Part shown: piece after piece, positions 28,036 through 35,372 of the stretch | How the letters are laid out: the number at the start of each line of letters is the position of its first letter | Numbering within the stretch: the first letter of the stretch is position 1 | DNA from: Verrucomicrobiota bacterium | GTDB lineage: Bacteria > Verrucomicrobiota > Verrucomicrobiia > Limisphaerales > JADLHS01 | Direction: 5' to 3' | Assembly: GCA_025350905.1 (NCBI GenBank) | Contig: JANXWY010000118.1 | Location: forward strand, 1-46,671 | Length of the DNA: 46,671 bases | The notes under the pieces: model-generated | Told to the model about the DNA's origin: nothing | The model's input: only the letters and a program-made list of their open reading frames with translations | The model's database searches: none | Position numbers and translations under genes: made by a program

Positions 28036-29668
28036 CTAGCAGCCCGTCGGGCTTAGGAAGCGGATTTGTTGGTGCGATTCCGATACGGGTTCGGGTTGCT
28101 GTCACAAAAACATATTTGATCAACGGCGCATAGATCAGATCGGTCACTGGAGGCGATGGTGGATTGGTTTTTGGCCGGATCGCCCCTGGAACTTTCGTTT
28201 TATCCTGTCACCGCCAGTGTTTTGAGCGTGAACAATCGTTTGAGGTTGTAGCTCACGCAGACCAGCAGCCATTCCAGAGACACCTTCTCCCGCCCTCGCA
28301 ACAGAAACCTCCGGAAGCCCAGCACTTCTTTGATGATCCCAAACACCGGCTCAACCGTCTGCTGGCGCCGTTTGTAAAGGGTCTGGCCCGTCGGCGACTT
28401 CATCCGGTGCGCCATCTTCTCTTGGGCACTGGCGTTCTCTCCCAACGGCTCAGGTTCGGGTTGCGGTAACAAATCCGCCACGCTCTTGTGATGGCTCTGT
28501 TTGTCCACCGCCGCATACACCGTCAAGCCACTGGCGGTGCCGTCGCTCGGTTGTTCCACCGCTCGCACCATCGCTTCGCTGTAAAATCCGCTGTCGGCCA
28601 ACACGGCTTTGACGCCTTCTTTCACAACGGGGCTGATGGCGGCAACGTCCGCCGCCAGTTCCTGTTTGTCGTTGGCGGCCACACTCACGCGCTGGCCGAC
28701 GATCAGCATCGCTTCGTCCACGGCGGCCTGGGCGTTGTAGGCTTGTTCAAAGTGTTTCCCGTTGCCCGCTTTCATGATCCGGCTCTCGGGGTCGGTGAAG
28801 TTGTATTGGGCTTTGCCGTCGGGTTGGTCGTCGGGGGCTTTGGGTTCTGGGCCGCGTGGCTTCTTCCCGGCGTCGCGCTGGACCTGTCGCTCCGCCACTT
28901 TGCCTTGATGTTCGTCTTGTTGGGCGGCCGCCATTGCTTTGGCTTGCGCTTCGATGATCTGCCGCGCGTGTTTCAGCGACGCGATGCGTTTCTCGCGCCG
29001 CGCCAGTTCCGCCGGGATGGCCAACGTCTCCTTGGCTTCCTTCCCATCGGCTTGCTCGGCGCGGGCGGTCAGTTCGGCCACTTCGAGTTGGAACTGGGTG
29101 ATGAGTTCGCCGGCGCGCTGGTAACTGACGGCGGCATGTTTGCTGGCATTGGCCTGAATCTTCGTGCCGTCCACGCTGACCGTGCCCACGCGCGTGAGCC
29201 GGAGTTGATGCGCCAGTTGCAACACCGTTACGAACGCGGCTTCAAACGCCGCTTTGTTCTCCCGGCGAAAGGTGCAGATCGAATCGTGATCGGGATGCAG
29301 GTTGGCGCAAAGGAAACGCACAGCCACATCACTGTGCGTGGCGGCCTCAATGGTGCGCGACCCAAACCGTCCCGTGGCGTAGCAATAGATGAGCAGGGCG
29401 AGCATCATCGTGGGCGGATACTGCTCGCTGCCCGTGCCGCGATGGTTCACGTGGAAGTGGCCGGTGGGGATTTGATCCACGGCGTCGAGGATCAAGTGGA
29501 CCAGATGATCCTCGGGCAACCAGTCGCGCAGGTCGCAGGGTAGAAACATCGGCGTGTGTCGATCCAGATTCACAAAACGCGCAGCCATGCAGGATTGGAT
29601 CCTTTCCCCACTCTTTTGTTCAAATCATTTTCAAAAATCCTTCGCGCCTAAGCCCGACGGGCTGCCAG
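28036..29668 (-). mobile_element. Insertion sequence, IS1182-type
   Basis: The element is about 1633 bp, bounded by 22-nt terminal inverted repeats (28036-28057 and 29647-29668, 21 of 22 identical). The core AGCCCGTCGGGCT of each repeat is itself palindromic. It contains one intact transposase gene on the minus strand. No clear target-site duplication is visible (flanks ...AAGCA and GGTGC...), so the exact ends could be off by a few bases or the insertion may be old. Confidence 0.8.
28200..29588 (-). CDS. IS1182-family transposase
   Basis: Protein of 462 aa, full length for the family. It starts at ATG 29588, with an AAAGGA box about 12 nt upstream. The N-terminal domain reads LPCDLRDWLPEDHLVHLILDAVD and PTMMLALLIYCYATGRFGSRTIE. 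The DDE catalytic core is visible: first Asp in VGTVSVDGTKIQANASKH, second in VLADSGFYSEAMV, and a C-terminal Glu in RRQQTVEPVFGIIKEVLGFRRFLLRG in the order typical of IS1182/IS5-superfamily enzymes. A charged insertion of about 90 residues (Lys/Glu/Gln rich) interrupts the core, as usual here. The frame is uninterrupted, so the enzyme may be active. Confidence 0.93.
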   Translation of the reverse strand: MAARFVNLDRHTPMFLPCDLRDWLPEDHLVHLILDAVDQIPTGHFHVNHRGTGSEQYPPTMMLALLIYCYATGRFGSRTIEAATHSDVAVRFLCANLHPDHDSICTFRRENKAAFEAAFVTVLQLAHQLRLTRVGTVSVDGTKIQANASKHAAVSYQRAGELITQFQLEVAELTARAEQADGKEAKETLAIPAELARREKRIASLKHARQIIEAQAKAMAAAQQDEHQGKVAERQVQRDAGKKPRGPEPKAPDDQPDGKAQYNFTDPESRIMKAGNGKHFEQAYNAQAAVDEAMLIVGQRVSVAANDKQELAADVAAISPVVKEGVKAVLADSGFYSEAMVRAVEQPSDGTASGLTVYAAVDKQSHHKSVADLLPQPEPEPLGENASAQEKMAHRMKSPTGQTLYKRRQQTVEPVFGIIKEVLGFRRFLLRGREKVSLEWLLVCVSYNLKRLFTLKTLAVTG

Positions 29669-29751
29669 GGTGCGCGTTTTTGGTCCCGCAATGAAACGCT
29701 AGTACGTGGCCGGGTCGCAGCCTAGCCTTAACGCACCAACATTTCATTACA

Positions 29752-30240
29752 TCAATCGCGCCTTTTGAAAAGTTCGCTGGGGTCGGCCAAATTCATCACG
29801 GAAAGATCCAAGCCGGCCTCCGGATCGCGATCTTGGGCGATGAGGAGCTGGGTCGCGATATCTGTGCGGGTTTCGGTGGCTTGGTATTTTACTATTCCCA
29901 CGCCGACGTTGGAGGGAAAAATCACCATCAAGAGGCAGGATTCGTCGATGTTCGCCACGAAAATGCTAAATTTGTCGCCATGCTGATAAACGCTGTCGAA
30001 GTTTTCCTCATGGACGAGGTTGGCGATGGTTTGATTCGCCATGTAGGCGCCCGAGGCGAGCGCGGCAATCGTTGTCAGGTCGAACCGGCGGCTGTCCCCG
30101 TGGCTGGCAATCAGGAAACCGCCTTTGTCAATAACCAGCGCGGTGGTGGCGTCGCTACGCTCCAGAAACTCGCTCAGGAGATCGTCTATCCGCTGAACGT
30201 CTTCCTCAAACAGTTGGGGGAGAGTAGCCATATCAGGCAT
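29752..30240 (-). CDS. Roadblock/LC7-domain protein
   Basis: Protein of 162 aa (159 if the second ATG at 30231 is used). The start overlaps the stop of the MglA-type GTPase gene (30233-30235), so the two are translationally coupled. The fold pattern is roadblock/LC7: LLSEFLERSDATTALVIDKGGFLIASHGD, then LTTIAALASGAYMANQTIANLV, then FSIFVANIDESCLLMVIFPSNVGVGIVKY. Proteins of this fold bind MglA-type GTPases and, in Myxococcus, act as the GTPase-activating partner MglB. The C-terminal extension (~130-162, DPEAGLDLSVMNLADPSELF) is extra and unassigned. Role as the MglB-like partner is inferred from gene order. Confidence 0.88.
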   Translation of the reverse strand: MPDMATLPQLFEEDVQRIDDLLSEFLERSDATTALVIDKGGFLIASHGDSRRFDLTTIAALASGAYMANQTIANLVHEENFDSVYQHGDKFSIFVANIDESCLLMVIFPSNVGVGIVKYQATETRTDIATQLLIAQDRDPEAGLDLSVMNLADPSELFKRRD

Positions 30241-30847
30241 ACTGCGGTGTACTGCGGTTGATGAACTTGTTAAGCAACATCCGAGTGATCATGTTGAGCG
30301 TCTCGAAGACGCCTTCACATTTGTGCGCGGCGCCGCCGAAGGATGGTACTTGGATGGCGCGGTTATTGAGCAGAAAATCCATGTATTCGATGGGCGCGGC
30401 GTTGGGCAGGTCGCGCTTGTTGTATTGGAGGACGTACGGAATGTCATCAAGATTGAGCTTCAACGCCTTCAAATTGTCGGCCAGATTTTGCAGACTTTCC
30501 ACATTTTCGGTCATCTTCTCATATTGCGAATCGGCGACGAACACGATCCCGTCCACCCCGCGCAGCACCAGCTGGCGTGTGGTGTTGTAAATTACCTGGC
30601 CCGGCACCGTATACAGCTGGAATTTTGTTTTGAATCCCTTGATCGACATCGCTTCGATGGGCAAGAAATCAAAAAAGAGCGTGCGGTCGGAACTGGTTGC
30701 GAGGGACACGAGTTTGCCCTTGCTGCCGGCGGCAGTTTGCACGTGATCGTGAACCTGGACGAGGTTGGTCGTCTTCCCGCACATGGCAGGCCCGTAATAC
30801 ACGATTTTTACCTGCAGTTCCTTGGTCGCTTGGTTGATAATGGCCAT
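30233..30847 (-). CDS. MglA-type small Ras-like GTPase
   Basis: Protein of 204 aa, close to the Myxococcus MglA length. The P-loop is GPAMCGKTT (residues 19-27, GxxxxGKT). The MglA signature around switch I is present (SSDRTLFFDFLP, including the Arg that serves as intrinsic finger in MglA), followed by the hallmark LYTVPGQVIYNTTRQLVLRG and GIVFVADSQ. The G4 motif is QYNKRDLP (NKxD). MglA proteins are soluble switches that mark a cell pole and direct motility or protein placement. The gene lies 6 nt after the 611-aa gene and overlaps the roadblock gene, so all three form one operon. Confidence 0.93.
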   Translation of the reverse strand: MAIINQATKELQVKIVYYGPAMCGKTTNLVQVHDHVQTAAGSKGKLVSLATSSDRTLFFDFLPIEAMSIKGFKTKFQLYTVPGQVIYNTTRQLVLRGVDGIVFVADSQYEKMTENVESLQNLADNLKALKLNLDDIPYVLQYNKRDLPNAAPIEYMDFLLNNRAIQVPSFGGAAHKCEGVFETLNMITRMLLNKFINRSTPQYA

Positions 30848-30853
30848 AATAAA

Positions 30854-32689
30854 TTATTTTTTCTTGCGATCGAGCTCGACGGCGAGGGCAGCCAATTCCG
30901 CGGTTGGCAGCGGTTGGGCCGCGTGGCCGAAAGCGGCAAAGAAGATGGCGTTCACGCGGAAAATTTGCCACGGGATGTTGCCAACCGTAAACTTGAGATT
31001 GTTCAACTCACCCAGGCGCAATTCCTTGGTGCAGTTACTGACTTTGGAGAAAATCTGCGGCAGAAACGCGGCGAGGGTGTCGCCGTTCATGTCCGCTGGG
31101 ATGCGACTCGCCACCATCAATCCATCCGGGAGCGCAATGAGCGCACCGGCCACGCCATCGAACCCCGCCGCGCGGGAAACAATTTCATTCGGCGAAGCGT
31201 AACGCGTGACGAACTCCGTGCCCGTTGACCCGTTACGCTTGATTTCTTCCGCGTGCATCCGCGTCGTGTCGGAGACCTCGTCCCAAATGTAATAGTTCGT
31301 ATCTGCCGGCTTGAGTGGGGCGGCGACCACCGGTGGGTTTGATGATTTGGGGGCCGTTGCGGTGGGCATTAGTTCGATCGGCCCCGGAGGCACGATGGGC
31401 ACGACCGCTTCGATTGGGGCTCGCGGAACTTCTGGCGGTGCGACGACCGGGGCCCGTGAAACCTCTGGCGGCGTAGCGGCCGGTTGCGGGAAGCCGAAAA
31501 ACAGATTCGGGATGGTCTCATCCACGGTGGTTTTCGTCGGGGCTTGGGCGGCGGCCTGTTTCCGGGCGATAAACAACGGTGCAATCACCTTGAGCGGTAA
31601 TTCCAGTTCCATTGCGTCATGCGCCGATGCGCCCGGAACGGTTGCGGGACGGATCCAGGAGCGAAGCTGCTTCCAGGGAAATACCACACGGCCCGTTTTC
31701 AGGGCGGCTTCGACAAAGTCAGTGGGGAGGGCAAGCCTCGCATCCGCAAGTTTGTTTTGTACAATCTCCCGGCGCAGTGGATCGGGCCAGTTGTCCCAAA
31801 GCGCGTTCAAAGCAGTGGTGATTACCGAATTCCCAGGTTTTGCGCCAGTAGTCTGAGGTGCTGCGGCGGGCTGGGGTGTCGGACGCGGGGCTGGGGTGAA
31901 TTGCGCGGGGGCTGCCGGACGGGTTTGGGGAAGCGTCGATTGCGGGCGCGATGCGGGCGCGGACGGCTGCTTGGGGTAAGAAAATGGAATTGTTGTGGCC
32001 GGCGGCAAGGCGGCTGGCGCCGGCGGCGTGGGGACAGAAGAAAGCGAGCCGCGCACCGGTCGGTTGAGACCGGGCGCGGGTTTGTGCGGTGCTGCCGGTG
32101 TCACCGGCTGCGCGTTCCCCACCGAAAGCGAGAGCCCTTTTCCGAATGCGTCGAAGGGGCTACTGATTTCATCGGGGACTTCGATTTGTCGCTGAGCGGT
32201 GCGACGGACGAGGAGGGCGGGGTTGAGGCGCGAAAGGATTTCACCCAGCGGGAGGGCGACAGGCACGCGATCGCTTTCGATTCCAGGGTCGAATACGTGC
32301 GGTGCGGCGGTGCGGATGTCGCCAAAGGGAACCTGCACCATGCCTTGACCAAGTTGAGAGAGGACTTTGTCGAGCGGGATTGTAATCTCGAGATCGCCGA
32401 CGGCCGAGACACGAATTTTTGCCTTCAATTCCAGGGGGAATCCGTTAAGCACCGACTGCAGTGGGATGGCGACGCCCGGAATGTTGTGGTGGCCATTGCC
32501 GTTCTTGGGCACTGGGGGAGGAGCGACCGCGACGGGCGGCGGATTGAGAGCGGGCGCGTCGACCATCACATCCGTTTCGGCATACGACCCTTCGGTGGTC
32601 GGGTCATCGGTTTTTCGGAAAAACCCCTTAAGGTAACCAAACAAACCAGACTTCCCTCTATTAAATGATGCTCTCATGTTCGTGGCCAT
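30854..32689 (-). CDS. Large protein with a duplicated unknown domain and C-terminal roadblock-like domain
   Basis: Protein of 611 aa (or 607 from ATG 32677). Two copies of an unknown ~110-residue domain lie at ~71-183 and ~288-400. Shared positions: a helix ending in a Trp/Phe-Pro (LNGFPLELK; LWDNWPDPLR), a strand with ITIPLDKVLSQL or LALPTDFVEAAL, G-x-V-x-x-P-[FW], R near a second helix, then VALPLGEILSRLNPALL or LELPLKVIAPLFIAR, and a closing DEISSPFDAF or ETIPNLFFGF. Pro/Ala-rich linkers (~184-286 and 401-460) separate them. Residues ~500-608 fit a roadblock/LC7-like fold (VAGALIALPDGLMVAS, PWQIFRVNAIFFAAFG). First gene of the MglA operon, probably an adaptor or regulator of the GTPase. 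Confidence 0.75.
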   Translation of the reverse strand: MATNMRASFNRGKSGLFGYLKGFFRKTDDPTTEGSYAETDVMVDAPALNPPPVAVAPPPVPKNGNGHHNIPGVAIPLQSVLNGFPLELKAKIRVSAVGDLEITIPLDKVLSQLGQGMVQVPFGDIRTAAPHVFDPGIESDRVPVALPLGEILSRLNPALLVRRTAQRQIEVPDEISSPFDAFGKGLSLSVGNAQPVTPAAPHKPAPGLNRPVRGSLSSVPTPPAPAALPPATTIPFSYPKQPSAPASRPQSTLPQTRPAAPAQFTPAPRPTPQPAAAPQTTGAKPGNSVITTALNALWDNWPDPLRREIVQNKLADARLALPTDFVEAALKTGRVVFPWKQLRSWIRPATVPGASAHDAMELELPLKVIAPLFIARKQAAAQAPTKTTVDETIPNLFFGFPQPAATPPEVSRAPVVAPPEVPRAPIEAVVPIVPPGPIELMPTATAPKSSNPPVVAAPLKPADTNYYIWDEVSDTTRMHAEEIKRNGSTGTEFVTRYASPNEIVSRAAGFDGVAGALIALPDGLMVASRIPADMNGDTLAAFLPQIFSKVSNCTKELRLGELNNLKFTVGNIPWQIFRVNAIFFAAFGHAAQPLPTAELAALAVELDRKKK

Positions 32690-33489
32690 CGTTCAGGTCC
32701 TGGACCATCCTTGTTTTGCTCTAAACCACAACCCAGCCCCGGCGGACGTTGAATTCGTCTGGCCTGAGTTGGCATTAGTCACACAAAACTTCACAACTGA
32801 TTTCATTTACTACTTGAAACTATCCTTGCAGCAAACGTGCCACGAGGCGGCGAGGTCATGGAATAGGGAAGAAATCCAGGCCTAGACCTTACAATCGGAC
32901 GCATCGAAACGTTTACGCTGCGACCGTTTGCTTCCGAAGGTGTGCAATTATCGGTACAAAGTGCGGGACGAGCTGCTCCCCCGTAACCCTCGGCCCTTGC
33001 CGGACTGGACGTACCGTGAGTCAGACTTGCAGAAGAACTGTTTTGTAACACGTTGTCTGGAGTCTGGTTCGCGTCCTGAGCCTAACCCTTCACTGCTGCG
33101 CGGACATAGTGAGTGGCGTGGCAGTCGAAGGGCTTACGGGCGGGGCTGCCTCCTCAGCCGGGTGGAAATAAATTGGCGGGTGAGCAACCAAGTGGACTTT
33201 GTGAGACCGTAGTTCCAGGTTGGTTGCCAAACGGCGAATATTTCGAAAGCTTGTCCCATCGCTGGACTGGTTGTCTCGCTCATTGCCTTGGCTTGTCACG
33301 CGTTCGGACGATTCAAGTGCGCTGGTTCCGATTGTCCAATTGCGGAGCGCGTAAAAACAAACGCCAGAGTAGATTATGTTTTTAAATTCAGACGCACGGA
33401 ATACCACTTGCTTGGTACTGGTCGAAGCAGGCCGGGTCTGCGGATCGCGTGGCGAATAACAAACCGGCCGTTCTAACCGAACAGAATAA
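32690..33489. other. Intergenic region between the two divergent signalling operons
   Basis: 800 nt with only short, unconvincing open frames on both strands. It must contain the promoters of the minus-strand MglA operon and the plus-strand response-regulator operon. No repeat, tRNA or terminator was recognised; base composition is less GC-rich than the flanking genes. Confidence 0.5.
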
Positions 33490-34560
33490 ATGGAAACACG
33501 GCCTAAAGCATTGCTAGTGGATGATGATCCGGACCTGCTGGAAGTCTATCGGGAAACGTTCGCTTCGCTGCCCAGTCAGCCGGAGATTCATACCGCCCCG
33601 TCCGGGGCCCGCGCGATCGCGATGCTGGAGGCGGTTCCCTATCGGTTGCTCGTCACTGATTTGAAGATGCCCAAGATGGACGGTCTGCAACTGCTCTCCA
33701 TCGTTCGGCGGAAATTTCCCGAACTTCGCACCGTCGTCCTGACTTCGATGGTGGACGAACAGTTCCGTTCGCGCGTTTACGCGCTCGGCGTGGATCTCTA
33801 CTGGCACAAGCCAGGGACGGAGCCTGAGATGAAGCAATTCATGGAATGTCTCGAATCGCTCCTCGGTCGCGAATCCGAGCCAGGTTTCCGTGGCATGCAA
33901 AGCAAGAGTCTCGTAGACCTCGTCCAACTGGAGTGCATCTCGCAAAGCTCCTCGATGCTGCGCGTCACCAACGGGCCGTTCGTGGGTAGCATCTGGGTGA
34001 ACGATGGTGAATTGATTGACGCCGAAACCGAGGCGGCCCGTGGCGAGGAGGCGTTTCAAGAGATTTTGAGTTGGCGCACGGGCAATTTCGAATTTCTGCC
34101 GCCGGAACCTGGCCGCGCCCGCACCATCTTTAAGTCCTACAACGCGTTGTTGCTTGAGACCGCACAGGCCTTCGACGAAGCCGGCAACACCGATAACTCG
34201 GCCAATGCCATGCCGGGGCAGGCGGCGGGCGGCGATACCAACGGCTTGACGACGCTTGCGCAGCACGACGGGGTGGAGTTCGTACTGCGAATCACGGCCG
34301 AGACCAAAGTGGATTCCCGTGGCTTGGAAAATCCCGAACGTCTCGCGAGCTGGACGCGGCAGAGCCTTGAGCGGTTCCGCACGCTCGGCGAGGCGCTGCA
34401 GGCGGGCACGCTGGAGCAAGTTACCGGCTTGGGCGGCCGACGCAACGTCGCCTTGGCGCAGAAAGGCCCTGTGGCGCTGTGCGTGGGCTGGCGGCAGACT
34501 TTTGGCGCCGGCGAAATCCGCGACCGGATGAGAAAAATTCTGACTTTATGGGGCTCCTGA
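33490..34560 (+). CDS. Response regulator with receiver, DUF4388-like and C-terminal unknown domains
   Basis: Protein of 356 aa from ATG 33490. The receiver domain (1-~125) has the acidic pocket D11-D13, the phospho-acceptor D57 (VTDLKMPKMDG), T85 and K107 (HKPG), so it should be phosphorylated by a histidine kinase not found in the window. Residues ~135-210 match a DUF4388/PATAN-like domain (SLVDLVQLECISQSS, GSIWVNDGELIDAETEAARGEEAFQEIL, WRTGNFEF), often found in signalling proteins next to MglA/roadblock genes. Residues ~255-356 are a third domain (FRTLGEALQAG, VALAQKGPVALCVGWRQTF) with a roadblock-like strand pattern; this is a guess. There is no DNA-binding domain, so output is probably by protein contact. 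It overlaps the next gene by 13 nt. Confidence 0.87.
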   Translation: METRPKALLVDDDPDLLEVYRETFASLPSQPEIHTAPSGARAIAMLEAVPYRLLVTDLKMPKMDGLQLLSIVRRKFPELRTVVLTSMVDEQFRSRVYALGVDLYWHKPGTEPEMKQFMECLESLLGRESEPGFRGMQSKSLVDLVQLECISQSSSMLRVTNGPFVGSIWVNDGELIDAETEAARGEEAFQEILSWRTGNFEFLPPEPGRARTIFKSYNALLLETAQAFDEAGNTDNSANAMPGQAAGGDTNGLTTLAQHDGVEFVLRITAETKVDSRGLENPERLASWTRQSLERFRTLGEALQAGTLEQVTGLGGRRNVALAQKGPVALCVGWRQTFGAGEIRDRMRKILTLWGS

Positions 34561-34871
34561 GCTTTTTTTCCAAACCCACCCGCCCTTTGCTGCAGCTCCA
34601 TTCGGGCAGTTTCAGTTTGGATCGCGGCGGCAGCGTTCTCGCGACCACCCTGCCTTCGAGCTTTCCGCCCGACCTGATCGTGGAGATTGGCCGTTGCGTG
34701 GTGGAAACTTTTCAGGCCGCGCACGCCGCGCAGCTCCCGCTGGACGAGCTCGGCGTTTATTATCCCGGCCTCAGCATCACCGCCCGGGAACTGCGCGGCG
34801 GCGCCCTCGTCTTTCTCACGACCGCGACCTCCTCTGTCTTCACTCACAAACTAAAAACCTCCGATCTATGA
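34548..34871 (+). CDS. Small roadblock-like protein of unknown function (107 aa)
   Basis: ATG 34548 lies within the end of the response-regulator gene (13-nt overlap) and the stop overlaps the next start by 4 nt (ATGA), so it is the middle gene of a tightly coupled operon. The sequence GLLSFFSKPTRPLLQLHSGS, SLDRGGSVLATTLPSSFPP, IVEIGRCVVETFQAAHAAQ, LSITARELRGGALVFLTT alternates strand, strand, helix, strand in the way of a roadblock/longin-like fold. The assignment rests on pattern only; no family was named with certainty. Likely a partner of the response regulator or of the divergent GTPase module. Confidence 0.75.
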   Translation: MGLLSFFSKPTRPLLQLHSGSFSLDRGGSVLATTLPSSFPPDLIVEIGRCVVETFQAAHAAQLPLDELGVYYPGLSITARELRGGALVFLTTATSSVFTHKLKTSDL

Positions 34872-35278
34872 GCAACCAGAAAATGCATCCGCTGATTCAA
34901 CAGACCGAGAATTACCTCGAATGTTGGAAGCAATTCAACCACTTCATTAACATCGCCCGCACCAAAAAATTTGGGTCCGAGGACGAAACGCACTTCCTCG
35001 AGATGAAGAGTGTGCTGGTGCAGGAGCTCGAACGCATCCTGGCGGGCATGGAAGTCAGTTCGCCCACCAAGGAGGAAATTCACAGCCTGATTGGCAACTC
35101 GCCCTCGCTCCGCTACCTGAGCGAATTGAGTGAAGGCGCGTTGCGCAGCCTCGAAAATCAATGGCATAAAATCTACATTGGCTGGCATGCCATTCTCGGC
35201 CAACTCAAGGTTCGGGAACAAGCGCCCGAGACAAAAACCGGCTTCGCCGGACTGGTCGAGCGATTTGGCAAAGCCTGA
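34868..35278 (+). CDS. Small alpha-helical protein of unknown function (136 aa)
   Basis: Start at ATG 34868, overlapping the upstream stop by 4 nt. The protein is mostly charged helix (QTENYLECWKQFNHFINIAR, ETHFLEMKSVLVQELERIL, LRYLSELSEGALRSLENQWH, KIYIGWHAILGQLKVREQ) and has no signal peptide or membrane segment. No family recognised. Being third in a coupled operon with a response regulator and a roadblock-like protein, it may be a cytosolic partner of these. A strong terminator hairpin lies about 40 nt downstream. Confidence 0.8.
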   Translation: MSNQKMHPLIQQTENYLECWKQFNHFINIARTKKFGSEDETHFLEMKSVLVQELERILAGMEVSSPTKEEIHSLIGNSPSLRYLSELSEGALRSLENQWHKIYIGWHAILGQLKVREQAPETKTGFAGLVERFGKA

Positions 35279-35315
35279 ACCCGCCGCGGGCCGAGTTTAT
35301 TCATAGGTTGCGAGA

Positions 35316-35360
35316 GCAAAAGGCTGATTCCGCCGGGCGGAATCAGCCTTTGCTTTTGGC
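35316..35360 (+). terminator. Rho-independent terminator at convergent gene ends
   Basis: A long stem (AAAGGCTGATTCCG with CGGAATCAGCCTTT) is followed by a T-rich tail (GCTTTTGG). It sits between the stop of the signalling operon (35278) and the convergent stop at 35373. The reverse strand has the same stem but a poor T-run, so it works best for the plus strand. Confidence 0.85.
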
Positions 35361-35372
35361 AATTATGCGCGC

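Noticed and set aside
28488-29543. Plus-strand open frame (351 codons) opposite the transposase
   Set aside because: It is the reverse complement of an intact IS1182-type transposase and shows no features of its own.
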